Part shown: piece by piece, positions 1 to 11,196 of the stretch | Layout: the number at the start of each line of letters is the position of its first letter | Position numbering within the stretch: the first letter of the stretch is position 1 | Assembly: GCA_900073065.1 (NCBI GenBank) | Contig: FJOG01000002.1 | Coordinates: 2,202,243 to 2,266,242, forward strand | DNA length: 64,000 nt | From: Phialocephala subalpina | Lineage: Eukaryota > Ascomycota > Leotiomycetes > Helotiales > Mollisiaceae | Direction of reading: 5' to 3' | The notes under the pieces: model-generated | What the model was told of the DNA's origin: nothing | The model's input: only the letters and a program-made list of their open reading frames with translations | Database searches by the model: none | Made by a program: the position numbers and the translations under genes

Positions 1-1062
1 CGCATTGGCGATTGGGCCGTCGGTTGTTGGTGGGAGCATCTGAGCTTGCCGGGCAGAGGACTGTGCATGGGATAGACAGCGGATTGCCCGTTCAGTCCCA
101 CACCAGAAAAGGCTGAGCATCCTGAGCTTCATGCAGTGTTCAGAAATAGACGAGGTTTGGTGTTTGGAAGGCTGGGCTGGGCGCGCACAAGACATGCGGG
201 TTAATGATCCTTTACGCAAGTGGTGGCTTGGAGGATGGGGAGAGATGAGCTCGAGTGGTGTTTGAGCATATGCAGAACAGCCAGGAGTGGGCAGGGCCAA
301 CTGGAGGCAAAGGAAGCTTTATGCGGGTGTTTGTTCGAGTCGCTGACGGGCGGTTGAGTTGTGCCAACCAGACGAAGCCATTCCCTCCAGGGACCGGCGA
401 TCCCAGCGAGATGGTGTTCCAGATGTTGAAAGCGTGTGGCCAAGCCTGGTATCAGGGCAACACTGTGTGGTACATATCAGCACGGGGGTGCAGGGCCAAC
501 CTTTGAGGAACATCGAATGCTTCACATCACAACAGGAGGACGAAGCGTAAAGTTAGATAGAAATTCAAAGGAGTGCAATCGTTGGTCATCAATGTACCAA
601 AATGGCCCCGAATGCGGTCTTGGTTCCTCGAGCATTTCAGCGATTGTTGTCTCAGCGATGCCAAAGAATGCAAGAAGGCGCTCAAAGCGGCGGCGGCGTC
701 ATTAATCCAATAGCAGGGGCTCGCTAAGTGGCTCCATGTCGTGCCTTCCCATTTCCGGCCTAGATCGTCGACCTCTAGCGTATTTGCCACTCAAGTGTGG
801 TTGCTCGATTTCTTCCCCTCTCCTCATATGCTCCCCAACCTCATCTATCACTTCCGTCTTCCTCTTGCATCCGATACCATTCGATCAATCTTCCACCTTC
901 TCGACACCGCATTACAACATTAATACTCACACCAACGCTCGATATTTCGCATCGTCCACTATATCTCAGCTGGCCACTTGTTTATCCTAAGCCTTCCGGT
1001 CGCACAAAAGCCCTCGTCAGCTCACCGACTCCCCCAACACAGCACATATATGAGCCGATAAG
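1..1062. other. 5' flank of the first gene, no gene seen
   Basis: No reading frame here looks like a protein. The last 300 bases or so are pyrimidine-rich with many CTC/ACC runs, which fits a promoter and 5' leader for the gene starting at 1063. Nothing else is recognised. Confidence 0.5.
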
Positions 1063-1614
1063 ATGTCGTCCTTCTACCACTACAACTCCCACCACCATCC
1101 TACTTCTGCAAACGCGCAAACAGTATCTTCATCGCACCACAGCGGTAGAGGTCGCAGAGCACCTCGCCTGTCGCAAAACTCTCACAAGCAATTCCGGAGT
1201 GTGCGAAAAGATGAAGAGCCCGTCTCGCTGATAAACTTCCGACAACGCTTTGAGGCTGGTCGTTCCTTTGATCTCGACGATGATATGGAGTTCTGTCCGA
1301 ATCTTCTGACCGAGAGTGACATGGTCTCGATCCATTCGTCGTCGTCGGATCGCTCTTCGCTGTCAAGTGGGTCTCCCACATCGAGCCCTCAATCCCATCA
1401 AGTAGCGCCCGATTCTGGCTTCACCCTCAACTCCAACTCGAACCCATACATCCCTTCATATCAAAGCCAACCAACAACTCTCAAGCTGCATCAGCCAGCT
1501 GCCACCCGGGTCCGAAATGCGATCCCGATCGTTAACCCGAGTACCGGAATCAGCATGCCGAGTCCACAACCTCAGTCAGTCAGCCCTGCCAGGATGATAA
1601 GTCGTCGTTGGTAG
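1063..1614 (+). CDS. Ser-rich conserved-looking hypothetical protein
   Basis: Single-exon ORF of 183 aa that I do not recognise. The N-terminus is rich in Ser, His and Tyr. A basic and acidic block around residues 25-75 contains NFRQRFEAGRSFDLDDDMEF and looks like the most constrained part. A Ser-rich stretch follows (about 85-110), then a Pro/Ser/Asn-rich tail ending in ISRRW. No signal peptide or membrane segment is visible, and most of the chain is probably disordered. The ATG follows a pyrimidine-rich leader, and the stop is followed by a long AT-rich 3' flank. Real-gene status rests on ORF length, leader composition and the compositionally distinct central block. Function unknown. Confidence 0.7.
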   Translation: MSSFYHYNSHHHPTSANAQTVSSSHHSGRGRRAPRLSQNSHKQFRSVRKDEEPVSLINFRQRFEAGRSFDLDDDMEFCPNLLTESDMVSIHSSSSDRSSLSSGSPTSSPQSHQVAPDSGFTLNSNSNPYIPSYQSQPTTLKLHQPAATRVRNAIPIVNPSTGISMPSPQPQSVSPARMISRRW

Positions 1615-3049
1615 AATCTCTACTTCTGTTCCTTTTATAAGCAGATGTAGACTTTTCATCTTCGCACTGATTGTTTTTCGCATTCTTATCATCTGTCATT
1701 TTGGCGGGCACCGCTCTTTGGCATCGATCCATCTCCGGTTACGGCACCTCACCTCACCTCAACGAATCCTTTGTATAAATTCTTCGACGACCCACATCAC
1801 CAATTCCTTGAGACAGTCATGGCGCAACAACGATATTCGATACCACTGTTCAAGTAGAGATGGTGTTCCATCATGATAGCTTGATTTTGAGCGCGCATTG
1901 CATATTATTGCGACGGTGTTTCGGCTGCATTGCTTTGGATGGGAAATGAAGCGGCGACTTCACAGGCTTTACGAAAAAAAAGACACATCATAGTTACATA
2001 GAACGATTTCCTTTTCTCGACCGAGATGGGACTTTTTGCGACGGTGTTATTTAGGGTATCTACACGGATGGGAAAGATCTCTCTCAAATCTTCTTTTTGG
2101 TTTATTGCAATATCTGGCGGGCAGGGTGTCGGTGGTATGAACAAATGTAGCGCGTCGGTGTATGATGAGCGCTTCCCGGTGTTGTCATTGGTATTGGCTT
2201 TTTTGAATCTGGGTCTGGGGTCCTGGGCTATTTGATTGAGCGGGTTGAGCTGGCAAGGTGCATTTACGTTGGTCAGATCAAATCGATCATGTCATTCATA
2301 TGGGTTACTGCTGATGATATACGCTGCAAGACGGGGTGGGCATGGTCATTTAGGGATCGGCTATACACCGAAATATATTGTCTTTCGTCTTATCTGTCTC
2401 TTTCCTTTGTATTGTGCAGGCGTAAAGCTATTCTAGTACGGTGTATAGTGTCTGATTAAGGAACGAAATGGGAACTGTTCAACTACTTCATTTGATGAGA
2501 CCTTTTTTGAGGTATTTCGATGTTTGACTATCTATTCCGAACCGTTCCGATGCCCTCAACGGATTCGAACTCTCCCTCCTCGACCAAGAGATCCAGACCC
2601 CACCATCACCAACGTGCTCGCTCCCTTCTTAGACCATGGGCAGCTGACCCAAAATAGCCAACACCCAATCTTCGAACGCCGAAAGCGGATGACTTCAGCC
2701 ATCCCTCATTCGAGTTTAGTTTCTACGGTGAACAATAGGGGAACCGATGGCAAAGCAAGTCTGAGACTAACTGCAATGACGTATTGATGTTTAAGGGTTA
2801 CCCGAGGTCTGTACCTGAAAACAAAAGGCCGCAAGAGTGAACGGTGAAAGAGGAATTGTAATTAAGCTAAAATAGTTTCTTTCTTAAATTGAACTTGTTT
2901 CTTTTTGCAATTCTAGATCTGATCCTCGAATTCCTATTGAAAGTGCTTGAACTGTGATTTCAGGTGAGTGTTCCTCGTCACAATGAGGGGAGCTCGAGGA
3001 GGGATGTTGACTTTCATATCACAGAACGAACGAAACAACAAACGTCAAA
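1615..3049. other. Intergenic region, no gene seen
   Basis: Presumed 3' UTR of the upstream gene followed by AT-rich spacer. Short ORFs on both strands have no recognisable protein character. The last 60 bases are probably the leader of the gene at 3050. Confidence 0.5.
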
Positions 3050-3467
3050 ATGTCTTTCCTCCTCCGAACTACTCGAAACGCAGTCATTCGACCGGCCGTC
3101 TCATCAAGGACATTTATGAACTCAAGTGTTAGGGCATTGAAGGAAGATGATCGCCGTATACTCTTCTCTAATTAACAGAATATTTAGGATAGAAGCTAAC
3201 CAGAGAAATACAGACAATGATGACCAGGCGGAATCGAACGAGAGACATAAGCAGGATCAATTGAAGAAGCAGAAGGAGGGAAAGGGACATTGGAAGCCAG
3301 AGTTGGCTAGTAATAGTGAGGAGGCTGTGAGTTTGGTTTCTTGTGAAGCAAAGTATATCTGCTAATGGCAACGGGTACAGGTTGCAGCAGACCGTCAATC
3401 TGGCAGCGATTCAATTGAGGAGATGCAGAAGAAGACTGCGGATCATGCGGAGAAGAAGCATAAGTAG
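3050..3467 (+). CDS. Small protein with mitochondrial-type presequence
   Basis: Three exons, 3050-3155, 3214-3326 and 3381-3467, give a 101-aa protein. The introns are 58 and 54 nt with GT-AG ends; the first has a CTAAC branch point 18 nt before its acceptor. The N-terminus (MSFLLRTTRNAVIRPA, then SSRTF) is Arg/Ser-rich and lacks acidic residues, typical of a matrix-targeting presequence. A hydrophilic body follows: LKEDDR, KQKEGKGHWKPELASNSEE and a C-terminal Lys/His-rich helix. I recall the GKGHWKPELAS motif from uncharacterised fungal mitochondrial proteins, but I know no assigned function. The exons are too short for simple ORF calling; the model is supported by frame continuity across both introns. 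Confidence 0.8.
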
Positions 3468-3811
3468 GCACGAACCCTCTTATTTCTTGCTGTTGCCTTT
3501 AATCCAAGCTAATTGGAAGCAGGTATGGAACAAGTCAAGACCCAGGACTGTGAATATTGCTGCTGAATATCTTCCCGTTTCTCAAGACTGTATAATAGTA
3601 ACGGCCTTCATTTACCATAAGAGAATGAAAGCCTGAAAGTATGAAAAAGATTGCTGCTAGAGAGTGATTTGATTCGTGGTCTAGACTATCGTCATGATGA
3701 GGTATTAGAGGTCCATAATGTACAGAACAAAATGAACATCTTCCCAATTGCTCCCCAACGCCGGTAAATGCATTCCAAACAGCCATATATCGATCACCCT
3801 TCCTCCCAAGC
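3468..3811. other. Convergent 3' spacer
   Basis: Short region between the stop codons of two convergent genes. It presumably carries both 3' UTRs. No other feature seen. Confidence 0.5.
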
Positions 3812-4718
3812 TTATTTCAAGATGATGATCAACAGGACCAGTATTATGATCAAGATAACAATAATGGTCATCTGCATATTATCCTTCGCTTTCCTCGCCA
3901 CCGTTCCCAGATTCTTCCTGGCTTTATCAAGTCTCGATTGATGTCTGTCCACATGTCGGTCTGCCTCGTCTAACATCTGTACATGCTCATCCAACTCATC
4001 CCCTATCTGAATACTAAGTTCTCTTTGTCTGCCAATCGACTCCCCCAATCTGTCTAAAGCCTCGTCCTGCTCAGCCATTACTTGGGAATGGTAAGCGTGA
4101 ATCTGCTGGTTGTCGAGATTCGACTGATCGGGTGGACCAGAGGGATCATCTCGGTAGGGGAAGAGGGCTGCTCGAGCATCTTCCTCCTCTTGAACTAAAG
4201 GCGAGTCGGAGAATCGAACGGACTTTGGTGAAGGTACTACTGGGCCACCAGCAGTACTACCACGGAGAGATTTCTTGAGGAAGGAAGAGGAGGATGCATT
4301 TCGTGGTCTATCGGAGGCGTGGGCGAAATCGTCTGAGAGGGCGGGGTCGTTGGGGTGGGAGATGGTTGCGGATGCTGAGGATGTAGGATGTCCTCGGAAT
4401 TGGGAGGCTAGATCATCGTATTGTTTCTGTAGTAGTATTTCTGATTCTTGGAGCCCGGCAGATGCGCTGGTGTAGTTGTCAGCTTGGATATGATATAACT
4501 TAGAATACGATTGCTGCCTACTCAATCTCTCCAGCGTCTTGTAATCGAATCCGTTCTCTTGCAATGTTCTCAAGTCCGTCTCGCAGATTCTCTAGTGATC
4601 GGGAGATATGTCCATCTTGTGATGTAGGCTCGAGGTTCAGTGAAATGGCTCGCTGCCTCTCAAGCAACGAGAGCTTGATGTGGTCTGCGAGAAGGAAGTA
4701 CTGGTTTGGGTTCGTCAT
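3812..4718 (-). CDS. Syn8-like Qc-type SNARE
   Basis: Two exons, 4718-4522 and 4466-3812, joined across a 55-nt GT-AG intron, encode 283 aa. The order is: N-terminal helical region beginning MTNPNQYFLLADHIKLS; a variable Ser-rich linker with a basic KKSLRG patch; a SNARE coiled coil at about 198-255; and a C-terminal hydrophobic anchor (TIIVILIIILVLLIIIL) ending one residue before the stop. Layout and motif IGDELDEH match the Syn8/syntaxin-8 group, which acts in endosome/late-Golgi membrane fusion; no signal peptide is expected because it is tail-anchored. The residue at the position normally occupied by the central-layer Gln is His227. It diverges from the RING/TRAF gene upstream. The join removes an in-frame TAG present in the unspliced reading. 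Confidence 0.88.
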
Positions 4719-5504
4719 GGTTCCCTGCTCATTCCACCTGCCAGTATCTACGTTTGGGGAAAGATGAGGACTGGCACTATAGTCGCAAAGTTGTGGAATA
4801 TTTCCCTCGGGTATGCGAATAGATAGGTAAGAGAAAGAAGTTGTCGAGAATAGATTCTAGAGCTGAATTGTTTGAAGTTCCAGAGAGCCTCGAGTTGCGC
4901 CGCCTGCATAAAGAGTACGTATCAGGGTTCAACCAATAGAAAAACGTAGCGAGCCGCTACGGCATCTTTCACCGTCCACTTGTGCAGTTCCTAGGTTGCC
5001 GGTATCAACTTCGAGGAGCTTGAGCAGCCGAGTACTTTCATTCCATGATCGACTTCAACCAAAGGGAGCACAACGCGACTGAGCTGTATTTTGCACCATC
5101 CTTTGGGGTTTGTTGAGACTTCAATATACTTCCGTTTCTTCGCATACTCTCTTGCTGAATCCTCCGATATCGAAACTCCTTTACTCGCGTCTTCCGCACG
5201 TCCGCCTCGTGTGTGTGCTGGTCGATCTACTTGAGGCCATACCACTTCCCAGAGCGACCACCTTGAAAGCAGCAGGAAGACAGCGAGTCTGCTGGGCAAT
5301 CGTCTGTACATATGACTTGCTAGACCTCCAGGGAATTGGCTCTCTTGAAAAGTATCCATCGGAGTATACTTGGTGGCGTCTGAATCCTTCACGTGCTTCG
5401 GCTCGCTTTCAGTCACCTCCTTGCTCTGACTTCAGAAAACACAGGTGAGTGCTTTTGACACCATAGACCTAACACAATAAATTGATAGAATATTTCCAGA
5501 CAAA
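4719..5504. promoter_or_regulatory. Divergent promoter region
   Basis: Lies between the SNARE gene (minus) and the RING/TRAF gene (plus), so it should carry both promoters. A likely 5' UTR intron occurs just before the plus-strand gene: a GTGAGT donor near 5446, a TTGATAG acceptor near 5490, then a short leader to the ATG. Small ORFs inside look spurious. Confidence 0.45.
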
Positions 5505-7100
5505 ATGCCTCCACCAAACACACCCGTTGATATCGAGCCACTGAGCCCAATCCGTTCTTCAAGAGGTTCGGACCCAGCTTCCATTCCTACGCCACCCTCC
5601 CCCGCACCCTCAATCACCATGAGTGCTCAGCATCGATTCCGAACCACAGAATGGGAAAGATTTTCGAATGAACCCATGCCAGCTTTGGTTCCAATAGGAG
5701 ATAACCATGCCGACCGTTCACGACCTAAGAGTGATGACCCTGTCGACGAATTCGGTCCCACGGAAACTGCCCAGCTCAAGACACCCTTCTTGCCTCCTCT
5801 ACCAGCTGCATACACCAGTGAGCCAGTTTTTAATGAGAGACCACGTCCAATCGAATCTGATGGCAATTCTTATTACAATCTGGAACTGATCCACAATATC
5901 GACTTCTCTGCTCTCACCTATATCGGTACCGTCGATGAGAACCTCATATGCTCCATCTGTCGAACACCGTTCTTCAACCCAGTCATCACTGATTGCTGCC
6001 ACATATTCTGCCACTCATGTCTCCATCAAGCCTTGAAGCATGGCAGCTCATCTTGTCCTATCGACCGGACGATCTTGGAGATTGTGAATGAGGACTACTG
6101 CAAAGCACCGACTGTAATCCGCAATCAGGTTGATGCCCTAAAGGCGGAGTGTCCAGCATGCTCAGCTGCGATTGAGCGCTCTGTACTTCAGATCCATCTC
6201 GCACAGCATTGCCCCGAAGCCCGCATGGCCTGTCCTGGCAAGAACACTAGCAAAGGCTGTGCGTTCCTCATGTTGAGAAAGCATCTCGGTAGTGAATGCA
6301 TGCATTACGCTGAGCACTGTCCCGACTGTAACCTGGAACTCATGGCAATCGATATGGACCATCACCGAAATGAACTTTGCACAAAGAGAATTGGAACCTG
6401 TCAACATTGTGGTGCCGAGTATGTTGAAATTCACTCTGAGCAGCATCTCTTGGCGTGTCCAGACTTGGAGATTAGTTGCAAGTGGTCTGACATTGGCTGC
6501 GACTTCACCACAACAAGAAAGACCATGGTCAACCACGAAAAGAGCTGCAACCTCAGATTCATGGGCAAGAAATTTGAATCAATGGCAAAGGAAAGCAACG
6601 AATTCAGAAATGAGATTGCTGACTTGAAGAATGAGCGGAACAACCAAGAACGTCGCATCAAGGCCCTAGAAGGAACTTTCAAGAGCATTCGTTTTCCTTT
6701 CGATGACATTTCTGACCCTACCTCCGACGCTTTCTCCGGCTTCCGCGACAACACAGATCCCTCCCCTACTGGTTTCGACCACGTAATGGCTCTCATGGAC
6801 TCTCAGCAAAGAAACATCAACAAGCTTTCGACCTCTTTGAGGGAACTTGAAGCCAGATACTCCACCCTCCTTTTCAACGAAACCATCCAAATTCGCAACG
6901 ACCTTGCCGAGCTCCGAAGTTTGCAACAAACCACCAGCATGCACGTCCGCTGGCTCATGCAATTTCGCCTTCAGGAGAATAGGAGAGTTCGCGCAGGTAC
7001 TGGTCTTGGCAGTAACGCTGGGGGATCAGAGGGTAGCGACGGTTCACCGATGGGTCCTCGTCGTTCTAGTGATTCTCTTCACCAGCCTCCCCGACTTTGA
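5505..7100 (+). CDS. RING finger plus TRAF-type zinc-finger protein, putative E3 ubiquitin ligase
   Basis: Single-exon ORF of 531 aa. Residues 1-130 are Pro/Ser-rich and probably disordered. The RING finger spans about 149-187: C149/C152, C164, H166, C169/C172, C184 and Asp187 in CPID, so the last metal ligand is Asp instead of Cys. Residues 215-350 carry repeated Cys/His units (CPACSAAIERSVLQIH, CPDCNLELMAIDMDHH, CQHCGAEYVEIHSEQH), the TRAF-type zinc-finger pattern. Two coiled-coil stretches follow (about 355-395 and 430-485). There is no C-terminal MATH/TRAF domain. RING plus TRAF fingers predicts ubiquitin ligase activity in the cytoplasm; the substrate is unknown. A leader intron just upstream is likely. 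Confidence 0.85.
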   Translation: MPPPNTPVDIEPLSPIRSSRGSDPASIPTPPSPAPSITMSAQHRFRTTEWERFSNEPMPALVPIGDNHADRSRPKSDDPVDEFGPTETAQLKTPFLPPLPAAYTSEPVFNERPRPIESDGNSYYNLELIHNIDFSALTYIGTVDENLICSICRTPFFNPVITDCCHIFCHSCLHQALKHGSSSCPIDRTILEIVNEDYCKAPTVIRNQVDALKAECPACSAAIERSVLQIHLAQHCPEARMACPGKNTSKGCAFLMLRKHLGSECMHYAEHCPDCNLELMAIDMDHHRNELCTKRIGTCQHCGAEYVEIHSEQHLLACPDLEISCKWSDIGCDFTTTRKTMVNHEKSCNLRFMGKKFESMAKESNEFRNEIADLKNERNNQERRIKALEGTFKSIRFPFDDISDPTSDAFSGFRDNTDPSPTGFDHVMALMDSQQRNINKLSTSLRELEARYSTLLFNETIQIRNDLAELRSLQQTTSMHVRWLMQFRLQENRRVRAGTGLGSNAGGSEGSDGSPMGPRRSSDSLHQPPRL

Positions 7101-8626
7101 ATGGACAGATATGATATGATTGATATTGGCGTTTAGGGAAGCATATGGGATGGCGTTTTCAAACAATTGCATGAATGGATGAATGGGCGGAAGCATGGGA
7201 GGCTGCATGGATGGAAAGATGCATTTGATGAGTTTATGTTGGATTTTCTGTACTGTGGGAACCAGGGTTGTTAAGGATATGATACCAGCACGCGCATTAC
7301 GACGCGATATGACAAAATGAGTCGGCAGTAGGAAGGCGTCCTACTTTCTACAATGAAATGATTGTCAATAAATATTTGAAAAGTGTTGAGAGAGGGTTTG
7401 TCACTGCTTGTTTCTCAAAGTCTTACGAGTTATAGTTCCCACTGGCAGGAGCTTGGATAGTCGCCAGACTTTCTCATCCATTATCCCATGCCAGAAGGCC
7501 GGCAATGCTTGACCGGTATCTTGCAGCTGCGACTTTGATTGTCCTTACTCTTTGTGTTCTCTCTTGTATTGGATTCTCTCGCAGCATATGTGAACAGCTC
7601 CTTCTTAGAATTTCAAGATATCTTAAAGTCCAGCATCCCTAAATTCCAATGTTATCAGCTTGTACCTTTTTCAAGAGGGCTTTCCGCTCGAAACACAACT
7701 TTATCCGAGAGCCACTCCTTCGAATATCGACTTTCTCGATGACGGACTTTTGAAGGACTTGATTCAGTCTGGGTCGAAATAAATGTAAGTCGAAGTCCTC
7801 TTATGATGACTAGTTGAATTAGCTCATTGAAGCTTTGTTTGGAATTTATCTTGCTCTTGGTGTGTGTTGGGCCTGGTGGGGAATAGCTTTGCATGAATCC
7901 TTCACAGTGAGAAATAGTAAGCCTAGCAACGAGAAATCGCACAGTCAAGAAGAACTGATGCACTTTCGCATAGCATCCTTATTTTCGTTCTGCTTCAAAG
8001 TACGTCGTACCACCTAATGTTGTAGAATTTCGCGATGTATGGGATATTCGGAATTCTCCAAGCGCAAGGAAGGCAAGTCCAGATGAACATGAAACCAGTT
8101 TCGAAGGATCTCTGCTCAATTCAGACTTGTCGTCTTGGCCAAGAAGTTGAGTTCAGGATGCGACGACGTCACAGGACAGCGTTTTCAATTCCCAGCCTTG
8201 CTTGGACTTTGCCATAGGCTGGACTGGGCTAAGATGCCGCGTTCAGAAAATCAGCATGGTATTTGCCAAACATCGTACTTGTTGAGAGATTACGGGGTCC
8301 GCAAAGTCCAGGTGGGGCTAGGAAATTGAGAACACTGGTGGGATGCACTATTAGAGGGGGAGAGCTGTGGATTTGTAAGTTCATTGGTATTCTACTTAGC
8401 CCGCTAATCCGTCTCGCCACTACCAGTTGGCGCAGTCAGTATCCTCTAACTTTCATCGTAATCGACTCAAAATGCTCTGAGTTGCCTTGGCTTGGTAAAT
8501 CCATGTATTTGCTCAACAAACTTGCCCTGCTCATAGAAGTCCAGCCAGAAAAGTCAGCCACGCATAAGACATTGAAACCTCTCTTGGTCAGTAGCCTCGC
8601 CATCCAACGTGCCTTCATTAGTTGCC
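7101..8626. other. Intergenic region, no gene seen
   Basis: The first 300 bases are presumably 3' UTR. ORFs of 60-130 aa occur on both strands but none has coherent protein character. The part near 8440-8626 lies directly downstream of a decayed 2EXR gene and may include its former 3' end. Confidence 0.4.
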
Positions 8627-9383
8627 TCAACATCGACAAGTGTCAACGAGTGTGCTGACATCCGGTACCTGGACACTAGGAATCTCAGCCGCCATCGATT
8701 CGAAGATAACTCTCAACGGCTGTTCACAGTCCCTCAATTCCTGCTCTGTAAAGGGACTACCATAATTGTCGTGTCCACCTACGAAAAGTCGTTTCAACTT
8801 CGTAAGTCGTCCAGCCTCTACAACACGATGAAATTTTAGTCTCAAAATATCTTCAAAGTTTGATAGCGGTAACAAGTAGCTGGCCAACCTTCTAGTCCTC
8901 TGGGCATATCCATGTTTTGGGCGTCGGCAATGACTTCCAAAACCTGAGAAGAAAAGCATCTCTTTTCAAGTTGCGTCAAGTCCACCAAACGAAGGTCAAG
9001 TAAGACAAGCGTATCAAGTTCAAGATGGATGTACTTGACACATTTATCCTCTTTCCAATCCTGGATCAAGACATTGTACTGTTGGAGAGCGTATTCCCGA
9101 CTCTCGGTATTTATGTAGAAGGCGACTGGGGGATGAGCATAGGACACATAGCTGTAGGAGACCCAGGAAGAACGTGATAATACCGGGCCGTTGCTGCGAT
9201 AGATCTCCTTGACTTCGTCTTTCGTGGTTTGAAGGTGAGTTTCCAAATGGCCAGCTGGAGCTCAATAGATAATACGGGAAATTACTTAAAGGTATCGAAC
9301 TCGAGGATACTTTGTAGGTAAAGAAAGACATCAGGGTCTGGCAGCTCTTCGCGCAAGGTGGTCAAGACTGTGGTGGAGTCCAT
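8627..9383 (-). pseudogene. Decayed 2EXR-domain gene (copy A)
   Basis: Relic of a 2EXR-type protein, recognised by matching it against copy B 1.8 kb away. It starts MDSTTVLTTL (copy B: MDSASVTVAV) and keeps IELQLAIWKLTFKPRKTK, NTESREYALQQYN, the LELDTLVLL strand and VVEAGRLTKLKRLFVGG. Three lesions break it: an in-frame TAA at 9282-9284 (codon 34), a frame change near 9200 after KPRKTK, and a 1-nt deletion in TGGCC at 8882-8886, where copy B has a 6-nt TGAGCC. A 31-nt intron over the first stop would be too short and would remove conserved 2EXR residues. 2EXR proteins are an expanded fungal family of unknown function. Sequencing error at all three sites is unlikely. Confidence 0.75.
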
Positions 9384-10422
9384 TGCGAAAGACAACGGTT
9401 GTAGGCTTGAAGATGGCGGATCTCTTTGGTCTGCATTGTCCCATTAGTTGATACAACTGTCGAAGGTCACCAGGAGGGTCTAGACTTACCGTACTTAAGA
9501 TTTGGGGGAAAGCTGGTTGTGAACACAAGTTTGCTTGTTGTGGAAATTCTGAATGGTGTTGGATGCGAAGACCAAAGCAGGATTTAGCTTCTCGATAAAG
9601 GCGCCTTGCGATGTCGAGTGCAAGGAGGCAGATTACCAGGTTGTCCTCGCCAATCAATCGACCTCTCTAAAGGCGAGTGCAAGGAAGACGTGGAGTGATG
9701 TAGAAGTGTTGGCGGAGGAAGCGAAAGTCTGAAAAAGGATAATGTTTTGTGGAAAGAGCGTAGTAAAAAAGTAATAAGCATGCTAAATCTCTAGCGAGTG
9801 TGGAAATGACTTATAGCGTTGTTTTCATCTCATCTTTGTTCTCTTTTCATTTGATTTGACGGCCCTTGCACTCGCTTTTTCGAGTTCAGTGAAATGTCTG
9901 ACCGAGGCTAGACGACGTTTGGTGGACGACGAGATGATGAGATGATTGAATGATATGAGAACCAGTTCGAAGCTCATGATTAGGATGTATTTCGATAGGA
10001 ACAATGATTTTGACGCAAGGACGCGTACAGGTCGTGGATGTGGGGTGGACGACGACGGAAGGAGTGACTCAGCAAGTGGGAAGGTAATTCAAATCCTAGC
10101 AAAATGGAACCGATGTTAAGGGTTGGCAATACCACGAAAATTTTCGTTCTGGAAGAACCAAGGTCTCACTTCAGAAGGTTGGCGAGAAATTATTTTTAAG
10201 AGAACGCTCCATTGATAGGGTTATTATTTTACATAATCTACTAGTTGCCATCTCTCGCCATACCCAGCCAGTGTTTGCTGTCTCGGATCCTAGTATGTCC
10301 TGCTCCGGCTTACTGGCAACAGAGAATCAGAACCTGTACTTGATTCGTCTCGAAGTAGTGTTCTGAACCAACGACAAATCATAGCCATGGAAACCAGCAA
10401 AAGTTCAGGTACGGTAGGTCTC
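9384..10422. other. Spacer between two 2EXR relics
   Basis: The first 300 bases resemble the upstream part of copy B in layout: a minus-strand GTAAGT-type donor occurs near 9490 here and near 11293 there, suggesting that both copies once had a 5' UTR intron. No intact gene seen. Confidence 0.4.
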
Positions 10423-11196
10423 CTACCACACCTGTGTCCGCACTATTCGGTCTCTCCACGATGGGTACTTCAAAGTCTTTCTCATGAAAATGATCTCGGG
10501 TGCATCGAGACCAGAAATCTTGGTCGCCATCTTCTCGTAGACACCTCTGAGTGCTTTCTCAATCTCCTTGTACTGCTGCTCGGTATAGTTTCTGCCCAAA
10601 TAGAGCTTCTTCACCTTCGTGAGACGACCAGCCTCCATACCCTTGGAGAAGGTTCTCTCCATACCAAGGTAATCCCCAGTATCAAGATATTTCGGTAGCA
10701 AGTACTCGGCTCAGGAACTAAGGCCTTTGGGTAATTCCAAAACCGGAACTTCCTTAACGGTGCTCGTTGCATCGTCGGATTTAAAGTGCCATGGGAATCC
10801 CTCTCCTACTTCAAGTAAAGTGTGATTCGGGAAGATGAGAGTGTCGATCTCAGGGTTGAGATATCTGAAGCTCTGTTCGAATTCAGGTTCGTAGGTAAGG
10901 ATTCGATAATTTTCCAAGGCGCATGCGCGACTCTCCTGGAAGATGCTGAGAGTCAGCGGAGCAGGGTCGAATGTGAACCAAAGGCCGCGACTTCCTTTTC
11001 GAACATTACGGACTCTCCATATCTTCGTACGACGTGGCTTGAAGGTGAACTGCCAAATGGCGAGCCGTAACTCAATTGGTAGGTCGGAAAAACATGTAAA
11101 AGTGTTGAACTCGGGTAGCGGTTGGAGATAGAGAATGATTCCAGGATCGGAAAGTTCATTTCGCACAACGGCCACTGTTACGGATGCGGAATCCAT
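10423..11196 (-). pseudogene. 2EXR-domain gene with in-frame stop (copy B)
   Basis: A 257-codon frame interrupted only once, by TGA at 10711-10713 (codon 162). The N-terminal part holds the 2EXR core: FSDLPIELRLAIWQFTF, FQESRACALENYRILTY and LNPEIDTLIFPNHTLL. After the stop the same frame continues AEYLLPKYLDTG, GMEAGRLTKVKKLYLGRN and an acidic helix, all matching copy A. Copy A shows that the stop replaces a conserved Trp. No usable intron spans it, since the nearest GT to AG interval is about 14 nt. A truncated 161-aa product containing most of the 2EXR core could still be made, so calling it a full pseudogene is an inference. The stop is followed by G, which gives no sign of a strong readthrough context. 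Confidence 0.75.

Noticed and set aside
2560..2620. TTCGAA-containing block resembling a tRNA T-arm
   Set aside because: The putative T-stem does not pair, and no acceptor or anticodon arm can be drawn.
10711..10713. RIP as cause of the TGA in 2EXR copy B
   Set aside because: TGG to TGA on the minus strand is CCA to TCA on the plus strand, which changes a C followed by C; RIP prefers C followed by A.
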